64,000 nt of DNA from an uncultured Acetatifactor sp. (GCA_910587755.1 CAJUNZ010000002.1:21774-85773), one strand, 5' to 3'; positions 8,544 through 18,187 are shown, numbered from the stretch's first letter. Program-made: numbers and translations. The notes: generated by a model not told the origin, from the letters alone.

Positions 8544-9089
8544 TCACAGCTCTTCCAGGCCTTCCAGAATGTGAACTTTCACAAACCCGGCCTCCACATC
8601 CACTTCCAGCACACACTGTCTGATGGCCGGCAGAAGAATCTCCTTCCCTGTGGATAACCCTATCACATACACGTCATTGGCCCCAGTCTGCATCACATCC
8701 TTCAGCAGGCCGATCTCCTGTCCGTCCTCATTCAGAACAGAGAGTCCTATCAGATCCGCCACATAGTATTCGTCCCGGGACAACCTGACTGCATTTTCCC
8801 TGGGAACCATAAGTGATGCCCTGCGGTACTGCTGAGCCTGCTCTATCGAATCTATCCCCTTGAATTTCAGAATGACGGTCTGGCCCGAAAACTTCACGTC
8901 CTCAACCTCCAGAGTCTGTGCCTCCCCGGAGGGGACCAGATGTGCCCCGTCAGGCCCGGTTTCCCTGCAGATGATCACTTCTTTCAAGCGTTTAAACCGC
9001 CTGGCATCGTCCGTGGTGGGATATACCTTCACTTCCCCCCGCAGGCCATGGGACGAAGTGATCACCCCAACCTGAAAATATTTTTCCAT
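8544..9089 (-). CDS. rimM: Ribosome maturation factor RimM
   Basis: RimM binds the 30S head and S19 and is needed for 16S rRNA maturation. The 181-residue protein has the N-terminal RimM barrel (VGVITSSHGLRGEVKVYPTT), the inter-domain segment VPRENAVRLSRDEYYVADLIG, and a PRC-barrel-like C-terminal half ending ILLPAIRQCVLEVDVEAG. Length is typical. It lies between khpA and trmD, the standard rpsP-khpA-rimM-trmD order. A hairpin with a T-rich tail precedes it and may adjust its expression. Confidence 0.95.
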   Translation of the reverse strand: MEKYFQVGVITSSHGLRGEVKVYPTTDDARRFKRLKEVIICRETGPDGAHLVPSGEAQTLEVEDVKFSGQTVILKFKGIDSIEQAQQYRRASLMVPRENAVRLSRDEYYVADLIGLSVLNEDGQEIGLLKDVMQTGANDVYVIGLSTGKEILLPAIRQCVLEVDVEAGFVKVHILEGLEEL

Positions 9090-9122
9090 ATTCAGTTCCC
9101 TCCCGGTTCACAGCATTTTACC

Positions 9123-9163
9123 GAAAAATTAAGAGGGAGGAAACCGGCTGTGCGGCCTCCCCC
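9123..9163 (-). terminator. Terminator/attenuator-like hairpin between khpA and rimM
   Basis: Read on the minus strand, GGGGGAGG pairs with CCTCCCTC around an inner CCG/CGG step, and the stem is followed by TTAATTTTT. This is the shape of an intrinsic terminator, but it stands inside a conserved operon. It may therefore be a partial terminator that reduces rimM-trmD expression relative to rpsP. Confidence 0.5.
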
Positions 9164-9173
9164 CTGCCTGCGC

Positions 9174-9401
9174 TTATACAATCTCAACATCCACATTTCC
9201 TTTTCCACGGGATGATGCTGCTTTTACGACAGAACGAATCGACTTGGCGATCCTGCCCTGTTTGCCGATAACCTTGCCCATATCGGATGCAGCTACATGA
9301 AGTTCTATGACTGTATTCCCGCCCTCGGTTTTCTCGGTGACAACAATCTCATCCGGGTGGTCCACAAGAGCTTTCGCAATAACTTCCACTAATTCCTTCA
9401 T
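9174..9401 (-). CDS. khpA: KH-domain RNA-binding protein KhpA
   Basis: This 75-residue protein (YlqC family, UPF0109) is a single KH domain that pairs with KhpB/Jag to bind RNA in Gram-positive bacteria. The GxxG loop is seen in GKVIGKQGRIAKSIRSVV (GKQG, around residues 45-48). It lies 25 bp after rpsP, the usual position. Length is normal for the family. Confidence 0.94.
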   Translation of the reverse strand: MKELVEVIAKALVDHPDEIVVTEKTEGGNTVIELHVAASDMGKVIGKQGRIAKSIRSVVKAASSRGKGNVDVEIV

Positions 9402-9426
9402 AAGCCACCTCTTGCTGAAACCAGAA

Positions 9427-9672
9427 CTACTTCTCTATGCCGGCAATCTTAAACAGCTTTCCCACTGTATCCGTGGGCTGCGCGCCGTTTGCCAGCCACT
9501 TCTTGGCCAGCTCCTCATTGATCTTAAATGTGCTGGGGTCGGTGCTGGGATCATAGGTTCCGATCTCTTCAATGAACCTGCCGTCCCTGGGAGAACGGGA
9601 ATCAGCTACAATGATTCTATAAAAAGGAGCCTTCTTCTGTCCCATTCTTCTCAATCTGATCTTTACTGCCAT
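9427..9672 (-). CDS. rpsP: 30S ribosomal protein S16
   Basis: The 81-residue protein has the standard S16 N-terminus [20 protein letters not shown], followed by [17 protein letters not shown] and the C-terminal [16 protein letters not shown] segment (here [16 protein letters not shown]). S16 is required for 30S assembly. It is 108 bp downstream of ffh in the same direction and leads the rpsP-khpA-rimM-trmD block. Confidence 0.97.
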   Translation of the reverse strand: MAVKIRLRRMGQKKAPFYRIIVADSRSPRDGRFIEEIGTYDPSTDPSTFKINEELAKKWLANGAQPTDTVGKLFKIAGIEK

Positions 9673-9780
9673 TTTCTTACCTCTTTCTGCCGCTCCTGCG
9701 GCTGTTAAATTCTTTTGCTATCTATGAAAAGACCCTGCGAGGGGGAGTCTGAAACCATGCCCTCGGATCCTTTTCACCTG

Positions 9781-11148
9781 TTAAAACGGGAACTTTCCGC
9801 CCCCCATGCCAGGGAAACCGCCCATGCGCCTTCGGCCCTTTCCGCCTCCGCCAAACTGCTTCATCATCTTCTGGCTCTGCTCAAACTGCTTGATAAAGCG
9901 GTTCACCACGGCAATGTCCACCCCGGCTCCTTTGGCAATGCGGTGCTTCCGGCGGGGATTCAGAAGCTTGGGATTTCTCCGCTCCTCTTTCGTCATGGAG
10001 AGAACGATGGCCTCCATCCGCTTGAGCTGCTTTTCGTCAATCAATGACTCCAGGTCCGCCGACTTTCCGCCTATACCCGGCAGCATATTCAGTATGCTGG
10101 CCAGGCCTCCCATGTTGCGCATCTGCTTCATGCTCTCCAAGTAGTCCTCAAAGTCGAACTTGCCCTTTTTCATGCGGCCCGCCATCTGCCGGCCTGTCTC
10201 TTCATCTATGTCAATGCTCTCCTGGGCCTTTTCAATCAGGGAGAGCACATCCCCCATTCCCAGGATTCTGTTGGCCATACGGTCCGGGTAGAACTGTTCC
10301 ATATCGGACAGCTTCTCCCCCATGCTCACATACAGGATGGGCCTTCCGGTGACAGCCTTGATGGACAGCGCCGCGCCGCCCCTGGTGTCCCCGTCCATCT
10401 TGGAGAGAACCACACCGTCAATTCCGACTTTCTCGTCGAACTCCTTGGCCACGTTTACGGCGTCCTGGCCGGTCATGGCGTCCACCACCAGGAGGGTCTG
10501 GTGCACGGAGACATTTTCCTTGATCTCCCGCAGCTCCTCCATCATACTCTCATCCACATGGAGACGTCCCGCCGTGTCCAGAATCACCACATTGTGGCCG
10601 TTCTTTTCCGCAAATTTTACCGCCTCTCTGGCAATCTCCACCGGCTTGTGGTCCGTTCCCATGGAAAACACATCCACTTCCTGCTTTTTCCCATTGATCT
10701 GCAGCTGTTCAATGGCTGCAGGCCTGTAGATATCGCAGGCGGCCAGAAGAGATTTCTTGCCCTTCAGCTTCAGCTTTCCGGCGATTTTCGCCGTGGCGGT
10801 GGTCTTACCTGCGCCCTGGAGCCCGGCCATCATAATCACCGTGATGGATTTCCCCGGCTGCATGGCGATCTCTGTGGTCTCGCTTCCCATTAGGGAAATC
10901 ATTTCCTCATTGACAATCTTGATGACCATCTGACCCGGGTTGAGCCCGTTCATCACGTCCTGCCCCACAGCCCGCTCTTCCACTGACTTCACGAACTGTT
11001 TAACCACTTTAAAATTTACATCCGCCTCCAGGAGCGCCATCTTGACTTCCTTCAGGGCGGTCTTCACATCCTCCTGAGTGAGCCTGCCTTTGCTCCGGAG
11101 ATTCTTAAATACGTTCTGCAGTTTATCCGTTAAACTCTCAAATGCCAC
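9781..11148 (-). CDS. ffh: Signal recognition particle protein Ffh (SRP54)
   Basis: Ffh binds 4.5S/scRNA and nascent signal sequences and delivers ribosomes to FtsY. The 455-residue protein has an N domain (1-90) and a GTPase G domain with GLQGAGKTTATAKIA, DTAGRLHVD and SKMDGDTRGGAAL. The Met-rich M domain (from about 300) ends in a Gly-Met tail (FPGMGGGKFPF). It follows ylxM by 27 bp. Length is normal. Confidence 0.97.
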   Translation of the reverse strand: MAFESLTDKLQNVFKNLRSKGRLTQEDVKTALKEVKMALLEADVNFKVVKQFVKSVEERAVGQDVMNGLNPGQMVIKIVNEEMISLMGSETTEIAMQPGKSITVIMMAGLQGAGKTTATAKIAGKLKLKGKKSLLAACDIYRPAAIEQLQINGKKQEVDVFSMGTDHKPVEIAREAVKFAEKNGHNVVILDTAGRLHVDESMMEELREIKENVSVHQTLLVVDAMTGQDAVNVAKEFDEKVGIDGVVLSKMDGDTRGGAALSIKAVTGRPILYVSMGEKLSDMEQFYPDRMANRILGMGDVLSLIEKAQESIDIDEETGRQMAGRMKKGKFDFEDYLESMKQMRNMGGLASILNMLPGIGGKSADLESLIDEKQLKRMEAIVLSMTKEERRNPKLLNPRRKHRIAKGAGVDIAVVNRFIKQFEQSQKMMKQFGGGGKGRRRMGGFPGMGGGKFPF

Positions 11149-11175
11149 CTGACGCTCCTCACTGTCCCGGACTTT

Positions 11176-11550
11176 CTATATCTTCTCCAACAGGCCCCGG
11201 GAAAGCTTCCTGATGGCTTCCAGTCTCTCCACCGTTCCCATCCCGGCCGGCGCCCCCGCCTCTTCGGCAGACACCTCTTCCATTAAAGTCAGCCTTTCAA
11301 TCTGGGCCACTACTTTCTTTGTCTCGGAAAATTTCTCCACCAGGTGAAGCTTTTCCTCATAACTCTGGAGGGTTTTATCACACCGCCTGATCAGGTCATG
11401 CACCCCCTGCCTGCTGATCCCCCGCTCCCCTGCGATCTCTCCCAGGGACAGGTCATTGTACAGCGCATCCTCATAGATGCTTCGCTGGTGTTCTGTCAGC
11501 AGTTCGCCGTAAAAATCAAATAACATAGTCCGTTCATATATTTTATCCAT
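11176..11550 (-). CDS. ylxM: YlxM (UPF0122) SRP-associated helix-turn-helix protein
   Basis: This 124-residue protein belongs to the YlxM family, which modulates SRP/Ffh GTPase activity in Gram-positive cocci. It has the sigma region 4-like helix-turn-helix [20 protein letters not shown], and its N-terminal [20 protein letters not shown] is family-typical. It is the first gene of the ffh operon. A near-consensus promoter begins about 20 bp upstream of its start. Confidence 0.93.
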   Translation of the reverse strand: MDKIYERTMLFDFYGELLTEHQRSIYEDALYNDLSLGEIAGERGISRQGVHDLIRRCDKTLQSYEEKLHLVEKFSETKKVVAQIERLTLMEEVSAEEAGAPAGMGTVERLEAIRKLSRGLLEKI

Positions 11551-11568
11551 AACATACCAACCTTGGGT

Positions 11569-11597
11569 ATCATACTACATAAAAAAAAGAGTGTCAA
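11569..11597 (-). promoter_or_regulatory. Sigma-A promoter of the ylxM-ffh-rpsP operon
   Basis: On the minus strand TTGACA (11597-11592) and TATGAT (11574-11569) are separated by exactly 17 bases, the spacer being a poly-T tract. It lies 19 bp upstream of the ylxM start and faces the operon. Confidence 0.85.
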
Positions 11598-11661
11598 GTG
11601 TTTTTTCTTTACAGTACGGCATTTTTGTGTGTTAAATACTCACTTCTTATTATACCCATAC

Positions 11662-13290
11662 TCAAAAATGCACTACAACATACCCATTCCACTCTGCCAC
11701 AGAACCTGCCATGGGCCACCTTGGCATTTCCGCTGCATACTTCTCCGCCTGTTCCTTCAATTCCAGATCTGTCATTGTCTTCAGGTCATATCCATGCATC
11801 TGAAGAAAATGCATAAGTTCCATGCCGGGACTGTCGTAGGCATAAAGGCCCCAGTGGATGACAGAATACTGAGCCTCTCCCCCGAAAGAGTAACCATAAG
11901 GGCTGTAATATTTCTCTTTTAAATGGGGATCCAGCCAGTCGGTCAAAAATGCTATCTTTGCAAACTCTCCGGAAGAAAAACCCGCATAATATCTCTTCAC
12001 CAGTTCATAGGGCGGCAGATAGTCCCCGGTAAAAATCACTTCTGCCCCGTTCCCATACTCCCTGGCAACAGTCCTGGCTATCTCCTCCAGAACAGCCCTG
12101 TCATACTCATACTTTCGATAGTCTGTATAAAAATTATAATTTGATTCATAAGCCTGATTCCACACCAGGCAGGCGGTAAGTGCTGCGAACGCAATTTTCT
12201 CCCCTCTTCTGTTCCTGCGCACCATAAGCACATACAGCAGCAGCACCGCCGATGCCACAAAAAAGGGCATATACTGACACGCCCGGTAAAGAGGAGGCTT
12301 CAGTTCCACAAAGGTTAAGATAACAGGAATGAGTATCATGGCAAAGAACAGAGGAACAAACCACCCATTCTTCTTTTAAACGGTGCAGGCCACAGAGACG
12401 CCCCCAAACACTGCCGTTGCCGCCACATACACCGCAACAGGAAAGTACACGGCACCATTGACAAAGTACACAAGCCAATATTTTTTCAACAGCATAAACA
12501 CATTTTGCAGCAGTTCCCCGCTCTGAAACAGCTGCAGGCCAATCAAATCCCTGGAAGCTTCCCTGGGAAGAGAAAAAAGTACGATAATAATATTTTGTAT
12601 GACAAAACGCAGGACAATGCACCCTGCCGCCCCACAGACACACAGAAACAGATTCTGAAACAGCCACTTAAAAGTCAGTCGCTCCTTGTCTGCCATTCCC
12701 CGGAAAAACAGAATCATCACAACACCCAGCAGGTAAAGGATGATAAAAGACTCATAGCATCCCACAGCTCCCCACAGAGACAGCATGCTGAAAAAAACAG
12801 AGAGAACCCGGCCCCGGCGGGCCTTTTCCATGCTGTCCATAAAGAACAACAGGGACAGAGCCGTCAAGACATATCCAACATCAACTCCGTCGTGATAATA
12901 GTACACCCATACTTCGCTGATAAAGGGAAATGTCACAAAAGTACACGCAAACGCCGTGTATCCCAGAATTCCAATCCTGTCACCAAAAATACGCCTGACC
13001 AGGACACAAAACAGGACCCCTGCCACCAACAAAAATACCCCCCCGGCAAGTTCTGTCATAAAAGGAGAAAACTCACTCATATGGAACAGTTTATTGATTA
13101 AAAATATGGTCCAACGCCCCATTACAACTTCCATTCCATCATCCAGATAAAACCCAACCATCGTATCATCCACACCGATGCTCTCATGGGTGATGGCAAA
13201 ACCATAACCGCATACCGCTGCAATTATTGTGGCTGTGACAAAAAGCTTATGCCGGAGAAAATAACGTATCTCACCCCATAATCTTTCCAT
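11662..13290 (-). pseudogene. GtrII-type membrane glucosyltransferase-like gene interrupted by an in-frame TAA
   Basis: Two open stretches, 13290-12376 and 12339-11662, are in the same reading frame and separated only by a TAA at 12378-12376 plus sense codons. Reading through the stop gives a continuous protein of about 542 residues with many membrane segments. Its N-terminal part (GVDDT, then MGRWTIFLINKLF) and the mid segment GCYESFIILYLLG resemble the Glucos_trans_II (GtrII) family, which decorates cell-surface polysaccharides. The start at 13290 has GGAGG eight bases upstream. The simplest reading is a single nonsense mutation (C, G or A to T at the first base of the codon). The gene stands alone between ylxM and a 567 bp spacer. 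Readthrough, or a split functional protein, cannot be excluded. Confidence 0.75.
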
Positions 13291-13857
13291 GCCTTTTTCC
13301 TCCGTTCCCAATGTTCAAAAACCGAATTTTTCAACAACACGTCTAACAAAATCAATCGCCTAAAAGATTATCTCAGGAATAAGTCTACCATATTTTTCGG
13401 TAGTTTACCATACGATTATGCAGCATTTATTCAAAACACTTTGACCGGCCCAGACAGCAAAAACAGGCATTGACCAGGGTGATAAAAAGCATATCCTGCC
13501 ATTGACCAGATCGGTAAATTCACTATATTCCACAATACAGCTCCGTTTTATATCTTATATCATAAATTCAAACTCTTTTTTCTGCCTCCAAAATCACCTT
13601 CTCTCTCCTCCCCAGTGCCGTCTCCCCGTTCCCCTCAGCCCGCAAATTTGCCTCCTGATCACCTGAAAAAGGGGCAAAATTATCAATATTTTTAAGCAAT
13701 TCCGGTTGCTGCGCTGCTGACCGTATACCCCAAAGTTCCAGAGAGATCCACACAAAAAAAGACGGAAAAGCCCTGGCCTTCCCGCCCTGATTCCATATCA
13801 TTATTCCATTACCATATTACCATAACATACCCTTCCAGTTCCTTCACAACATTAACT
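13291..13857. other. 567 bp intergenic region without a supported gene
   Basis: No convincing gene lies here. The distal end (13752-13783) holds the terminator of the FIST/chemotaxis operon. Three TTGACC hexamers on the plus strand begin at 13441, 13470 and 13502, about three helical turns apart. The last has a TATATT 16 bases downstream, which would be a plus-strand promoter without an evident target. An AT-rich stretch precedes the GtrII-like gene, but I could not define its promoter. Confidence 0.5.
13752..13783 (-). terminator. Intrinsic terminator of the FIST/chemotaxis operon
   Basis: The minus-strand transcript forms GGGAAGGC-CAGG-GCUUUUCC, an 8 bp stem with a tetraloop, followed by GUCUUUUUUU. 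It lies about 75 bp after the stop of the chemotaxis-like gene. Confidence 0.85.
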
Positions 13858-14802
13858 TTATTCCTTCTCACTGATAATGGGAGGAATCTGGGAGAGCATA
13901 TTGTCCACATCTTCAAACATGGCGCTTTTGGTGGTTCCCAGCATGCTTGCCTGCTTAATGTGTTTTACCACTTCCTGGTACTGATCCCTGATGCCGTCAA
14001 AATACCGGCAGATCTCCTGAAGGGCCCTCTGAGAATTCTGAATCACACCGGAGATCTCCGTCTGCACCCCGGCCGCTCCCTCCGCCGCAGAAATTATCTG
14101 GACAAAGGACTCACCGGTGCCGTTCACAAGGCCCACACCCTGACTCAGAGTCTGGTTGGACTCCTGTATGCTGCTGCTGAGCTTATCCGCACCGGTTTCC
14201 ACCGCATGGACTCCCGAGTCCACCTCCTCTGTCAGCTCCTTGATATCCGCCGCCAGTTCCCGGACCTTCTCAGCCACCACCGCAAAGCCCCTGCCCTGCT
14301 CTCCTGCCCTGGCAGCCTCAATGGAAGCATTGATGGCAAGGATATTGGTCTCATCCGCGATGGACTTAATCTTGGCCATGCACTTCTGAATGCCCTCAAT
14401 GGCATTCTCCAACAACTCAAAAGTGCTCTCCATATCCCCATATGCCTTCTGCACTTCCTGGGATGTGACCTTCAGATCCTCCACCATGCCCTGGGCTCTG
14501 TCCACCGTCCGAGTAATCTCCCCTTTTACTTTCTCAAAATGTCCTGCCGCCTGGTTGATATTGGAGAAAGACTCCCCAAACTCTTCCAGCTGCATTTGAA
14601 AATGGTCCGCTTCACTGAGCACCTTGGAGAAAGTTCCCTCCACCTGCCCCAGTTCAAACAGAGATTCCACTTCTTTGCGCGCAAGTTCTTTCTCATATTC
14701 CTTCAGGCTGTCTGCCACATGAAGCACAGGATAGAGGCTTTTATCCTCATGACTGTTTCGGCCCTGTTTATTTGAATCCTTTCTAGAAAAAATCATTCTC
14801 AT
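13858..14802 (-). CDS. Soluble methyl-accepting chemotaxis-type signalling protein
   Basis: This protein of about 314 residues is almost entirely coiled coil and has the conserved MCP hairpin tip: [20 protein letters not shown] then [18 protein letters not shown] (about residues 145-185). No membrane segment or ligand-binding domain is visible, so it is a cytoplasmic receptor or signalling partner of CheA/CheW-type proteins. It lies 27 bp after the FIST gene and ends at a strong terminator, so FIST is probably its sensory partner. The start was placed at the ATG at 14802; a TTG at 14814 and an ATG at 14796 are alternatives. No chemotaxis kinase gene is in the window. Confidence 0.85.
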   Translation of the reverse strand: MRMIFSRKDSNKQGRNSHEDKSLYPVLHVADSLKEYEKELARKEVESLFELGQVEGTFSKVLSEADHFQMQLEEFGESFSNINQAAGHFEKVKGEITRTVDRAQGMVEDLKVTSQEVQKAYGDMESTFELLENAIEGIQKCMAKIKSIADETNILAINASIEAARAGEQGRGFAVVAEKVRELAADIKELTEEVDSGVHAVETGADKLSSSIQESNQTLSQGVGLVNGTGESFVQIISAAEGAAGVQTEISGVIQNSQRALQEICRYFDGIRDQYQEVVKHIKQASMLGTTKSAMFEDVDNMLSQIPPIISEKE

Positions 14803-14829
14803 ACCCCGCTTCAAATTTTTGCTGTACCT

Positions 14830-15885
14830 CTATTCAAAGACAACACAGGTCATGGACTGGTTCACAAAACGATTATTGTAATGCTCCCCGTATCCCACCA
14901 GGCCTGCATGGGAACCCAAAGCCCCCATGTCCTGCAGGTACTTCTGCATGTATCCCTGTTCGCTGAAAAGCTTATACCGGAACAGACAGTTCACAGAGAA
15001 AACCGCCGAGCGCCTGGGAAATTCCCTGCAGATGGTCTCAATGGTCTCCCGAACTACTTCTCTATAATCTGCCAGCTGCAGCAGATTCAACACATCCGAG
15101 TCATTTACCTGGCGAAAACACGCCAGGGCATTGCCGCTGACATCTTTAATGGAGACAATGCAGGTGTCATCCCCGTTGAGCTTACCGAAAGGATTCTTGA
15201 AAGTCTGAGTCAGGATCTCCTGATCCGTCACATGAAGGATATTTTCGTACACCTGCTTGGCCGGCTGCCCGTTCAGAGAACCGATTATGTAGTTTGCCCT
15301 GTCCGTGTTGGAAGCGATAAAACGGTAATTCCCCAGCTGACGGTAGATATTCTCTTTGTATGTCTTCACCCTGCCGCCGTTGTTCTTCACCAGGGCATAA
15401 GCCACAGAATCCTCATAGATCCTGCCGCACATGGAGACTTTTCCACCATCCCCCGTGCCTCCCACAAGCTGAATCTTTCTCTTCTTCAGGACCGAATTAA
15501 TAGTGGTCAGCACACAGGCATCATTTCCGGCGCAGAAATCTATGCACACCGTATTGCTTGATGAAGCATCTACCTTTGTCAGGTCCTCTTCCAGACGCCG
15601 GATATACTTCACTGGCATGGTAGACACCTGCTCCAGCACATTTGCCGTGGCGCTGACACCGTCCAAAAAAGCAGCCACCCCCACACCCTTTTCCACTATC
15701 CTGGTATCATAGCTCATACCAATACATCCAATACTGGGCACCCCCGGATAGCGTGCCTCCAGAGCTTTCACATGCGCCTCAAACTGGTCGCTGTTAGACA
15801 TCAGCATAATAAACTGGGGTCTTTCCAGACCGCGGACTGCCTCCGACAAATTTCCGCTCTCACTCATGCCAAAAAACTGCCTCAT
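14830..15885 (-). CDS. FIST N/C-domain sensory protein
   Basis: The 351-residue protein matches the FIST family, an intracellular small-ligand sensor module often linked to chemotaxis-type or diguanylate cyclase proteins. The N-terminal domain contains PSIGCIGMSY and GVGVAAFLDG. The middle carries QLVGGTGDGGKVS, and the C-terminal domain has CIVSIKDVSGNALACFRQV and a GALGSHAGLVGYGEHY end, a typical FIST_C pattern. No membrane segment is seen. It is first in a two-gene operon with a soluble MCP-type protein and has its own near-consensus promoter. The ligand is unknown; amino acids have been suggested for the family. Confidence 0.85.
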   Translation of the reverse strand: MRQFFGMSESGNLSEAVRGLERPQFIMLMSNSDQFEAHVKALEARYPGVPSIGCIGMSYDTRIVEKGVGVAAFLDGVSATANVLEQVSTMPVKYIRRLEEDLTKVDASSSNTVCIDFCAGNDACVLTTINSVLKKRKIQLVGGTGDGGKVSMCGRIYEDSVAYALVKNNGGRVKTYKENIYRQLGNYRFIASNTDRANYIIGSLNGQPAKQVYENILHVTDQEILTQTFKNPFGKLNGDDTCIVSIKDVSGNALACFRQVNDSDVLNLLQLADYREVVRETIETICREFPRRSAVFSVNCLFRYKLFSEQGYMQKYLQDMGALGSHAGLVGYGEHYNNRFVNQSMTCVVFE

Positions 15886-15937
15886 CTAGCCGCCTTCCTT
15901 TCCATTTTTTCTCTTTATGCATTTGACAATCTAATTG

Positions 15938-15966
15938 ATTATACTTCTTAAGAATGCCACCGTCAA
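15938..15966 (-). promoter_or_regulatory. Promoter of the FIST/chemotaxis operon
   Basis: Minus-strand TTGACG (15966-15961) and TATAAT (15943-15938) are 17 bases apart, about 50 bp upstream of the FIST start. It lies in the spacer after the yitT-like stop. Confidence 0.85.
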
Positions 15967-15982
15967 CTGGCAATGCAAAGTT

Positions 15983-16870
15983 TCAGAGCTTTTCACTGAA
16001 AATATTTTTATACCCCTCCCCGTAGATCTCGGATGCGCTGGCCACAATCATAAAGGCTTTCGGATCCTCCTGGCGGATAATCTCCTCCGCCTTGGGGGAA
16101 AGATGCTTTTTCATCACACAGAGCACCACATCTTTCTCCTTCTCGCTGTAAGCTCCCCGGCCGGAGAGATAAGTCACCCCCACATCCAGATCTTCCAGAA
16201 GCCTTTTTACAATGGCCTCAGGACAGTCGCTGACAATGAAAAGCATCTTGGCTCCGTCCCGACCATACAGCACTACATCAAACAGAATGGAATTGACAAT
16301 AACCACCAGCCCCGCATACAGCGCGGTGTCAATGTCTTTGAGCACCACGGCGGAAGCGGTCACAATGGTGGCATCTGTCACCAGAAACAGCACTCCTGTC
16401 TTCAGATGGGGTATTCTGATCCGCAGCAGCTTGATAATGATATCCGTGCCCCCGGAAGTGGCTCCCGCCTTGAAGATCAGCCCCAGACTCAGAGCCATAA
16501 GCGCACCTCCCGCCAGAGCAGCCAGAAGAGGATCCCTGGTGACTGCCCCCAGAGGAGTAAGAAGATTGGTGAAAAGAGAGCCCAGAAAAGTACAGTAGAG
16601 GGTGGATAGAATAAACTTCCAGCCAAACTTCCACATGCCCAGAAGCAGAATGGGAATGTTCACCGCAAACATCAATGTTCCTGTCTCCACCCCCGTGATC
16701 CTGTTCAGGATAATAGAGATTCCTGTTACCCCGCCAGGGGCCAGGGAATTGGGATCCAGAAATAGACTGATGGAAATGGCATAGATCATGGCGCCCACCG
16801 TAAGGGTCAGATAATCCGCCACCTTCCGCTTCCAGCTTTTCTTCTGTTTCTGTTCCTTATTCAGATTCAT
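15983..16870 (-). CDS. YitT family membrane protein (DUF161/DUF2179)
   Basis: This protein of about 295 residues has five or six N-terminal membrane segments with the family motif SLFLDPNSLAPGGVTGISII near residues 35-54 and GGTDIIIKLL further on. A cytoplasmic DUF2179 domain follows, from about residue 215 to the C-terminus. YitT proteins are widespread in Bacillota; transport has been proposed, but the substrate is unknown. The ATG at 16870 was preferred to a TTG at 16888 because AGGGG lies seven bases upstream. It follows ilvA by about 80 bp. Confidence 0.88.
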   Translation of the reverse strand: MNLNKEQKQKKSWKRKVADYLTLTVGAMIYAISISLFLDPNSLAPGGVTGISIILNRITGVETGTLMFAVNIPILLLGMWKFGWKFILSTLYCTFLGSLFTNLLTPLGAVTRDPLLAALAGGALMALSLGLIFKAGATSGGTDIIIKLLRIRIPHLKTGVLFLVTDATIVTASAVVLKDIDTALYAGLVVIVNSILFDVVLYGRDGAKMLFIVSDCPEAIVKRLLEDLDVGVTYLSGRGAYSEKEKDVVLCVMKKHLSPKAEEIIRQEDPKAFMIVASASEIYGEGYKNIFSEKL

Positions 16871-16951
16871 GCCCATGCCCCTTTCCAATCACCGCTTCAT
16901 CCATCATAGCATGCGCGCGTTTTTCCAAATTAAACGAATTACTATGGAAAA

Positions 16952-18187
16952 TCAGATATTGGTGCGCACCAGTTCCGGCGGATATCCCGCCTTCTCCAGG
17001 GCCTCCATAATCTGACGCTTGTGCTCCGTGCCAAAGGCCTCCATGGTGATCCGCAGCTCCACGGCCACATTTCTGTTGATGGTGACAAACTGATTGTGCT
17101 CCAGTTTGATGACGTTTCCATTCACATCTGCAATAATGCCGGACACCCTGTGAAGCTCCCCGGGCTTGTCGGGCATGAGAATGGACACGGTAAAGATCCT
17201 GTCCCGCATAATCAGGCCCTGCTGCACCACCGAGGACATGGTGATCACATCCATATTTCCCCCGCTTAAGATGGAAACCACCTTCTTGTCCCGCAGTTCC
17301 AGGTGTTTCAGCGCCGCCACCGTCAGCAGGCCGGAGTTCTCCACCACCATCTTGTGGTTTTCCACCATATCCAGGAATGCCACCACAAGCTCCTCATCCT
17401 CCACAGTGATAATCTCGTCAATATTTTTCTGGATGTAGGGGAAAAGCCTGCCGCCGGGAGTCTTTACCGCCGTGCCGTCCGCAATGGTACTCACCTTAGG
17501 CAGCGTGACCACATTTCCCTCCTCCAGAGATGCCTTCATACAGCAGGCCCCTGCGGGCTCCACGCCGACAACCCGGATCCTGGGATTGACCAGTTTGGAC
17601 AAAACGGACACACCCGTGGCCAGACCACCGCCCCCGATGGGCACCAGAATACAGTCCACCTCCGGCAGCTCCTCCAGAATCTCCATGGCAATGGTCCCCT
17701 GGCCGGTGGCAACCGTCAAATCGTCGAATGGATGAATGAAAGTATACCCATTTGCCTCTGCCAGAGAGAGCGCCTTGGCGCAGGCATCGTCATACACATC
17801 ACCGTGCAGTACCACCTCCGCGCCGTATCCCTTGGTGCGGTTTACCTTGATCAGCGGCGTGGCCGTGGGCATGACAATGGTGGCTTTTGCCCCAAAACAC
17901 TGGGCCGCGTAAGCCACTCCCTGGGCGTGGTTTCCTGCGGAGGCGGTCACAAGCCCTCTGGCCCGCTCCTCCTCCTGGAGCATGCTCATCTTATAATATG
18001 CACCCCGGAGTTTATATGCGCCGGTGCGCTGCATATTTTCCGGCTTCAGATAGACCTTGTTGCCGGTTTGTCCGCTGAGGAATTCGCTGTACACCAGCTT
18101 TGTCTCCGATGTTACCTTCCGGACAATCTCGGAAGCCTTCTTAAATTTTTCCAGGGTAAAACTTTCCATGGGTAAATCCTGTGTCAT
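16952..18187 (-). CDS. ilvA: Threonine ammonia-lyase with C-terminal ACT domain
   Basis: The enzyme deaminates threonine to 2-oxobutanoate using PLP. The PLP lysine lies in RTGAYKLRGAYYKM near residue 58, and the phosphate-binding loop is IGGGGLATG. ASAGNHAQGVAYAAQ and the late SGGNMDVITMS stretch are also typical. A single ACT-like domain occupies about residues 330-411 (VSILMPDKPGELHRVSGIIA), as in the ~400-residue Clostridia form. No T-box or leader is seen upstream, where only 31 bp separate it from ftsY. Catabolic (tdcB) versus biosynthetic use cannot be decided from sequence. Confidence 0.93.
   Translation of the reverse strand: MTQDLPMESFTLEKFKKASEIVRKVTSETKLVYSEFLSGQTGNKVYLKPENMQRTGAYKLRGAYYKMSMLQEEERARGLVTASAGNHAQGVAYAAQCFGAKATIVMPTATPLIKVNRTKGYGAEVVLHGDVYDDACAKALSLAEANGYTFIHPFDDLTVATGQGTIAMEILEELPEVDCILVPIGGGGLATGVSVLSKLVNPRIRVVGVEPAGACCMKASLEEGNVVTLPKVSTIADGTAVKTPGGRLFPYIQKNIDEIITVEDEELVVAFLDMVENHKMVVENSGLLTVAALKHLELRDKKVVSILSGGNMDVITMSSVVQQGLIMRDRIFTVSILMPDKPGELHRVSGIIADVNGNVIKLEHNQFVTINRNVAVELRITMEAFGTEHKRQIMEALEKAGYPPELVRTNI

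Noticed and set aside
13568..13801. 77-codon minus-strand frame between the chemotaxis gene and GtrII-like gene
   Set aside because: It overlaps the strong terminator at 13752-13783, has no good ribosome binding site, and resembles no family.
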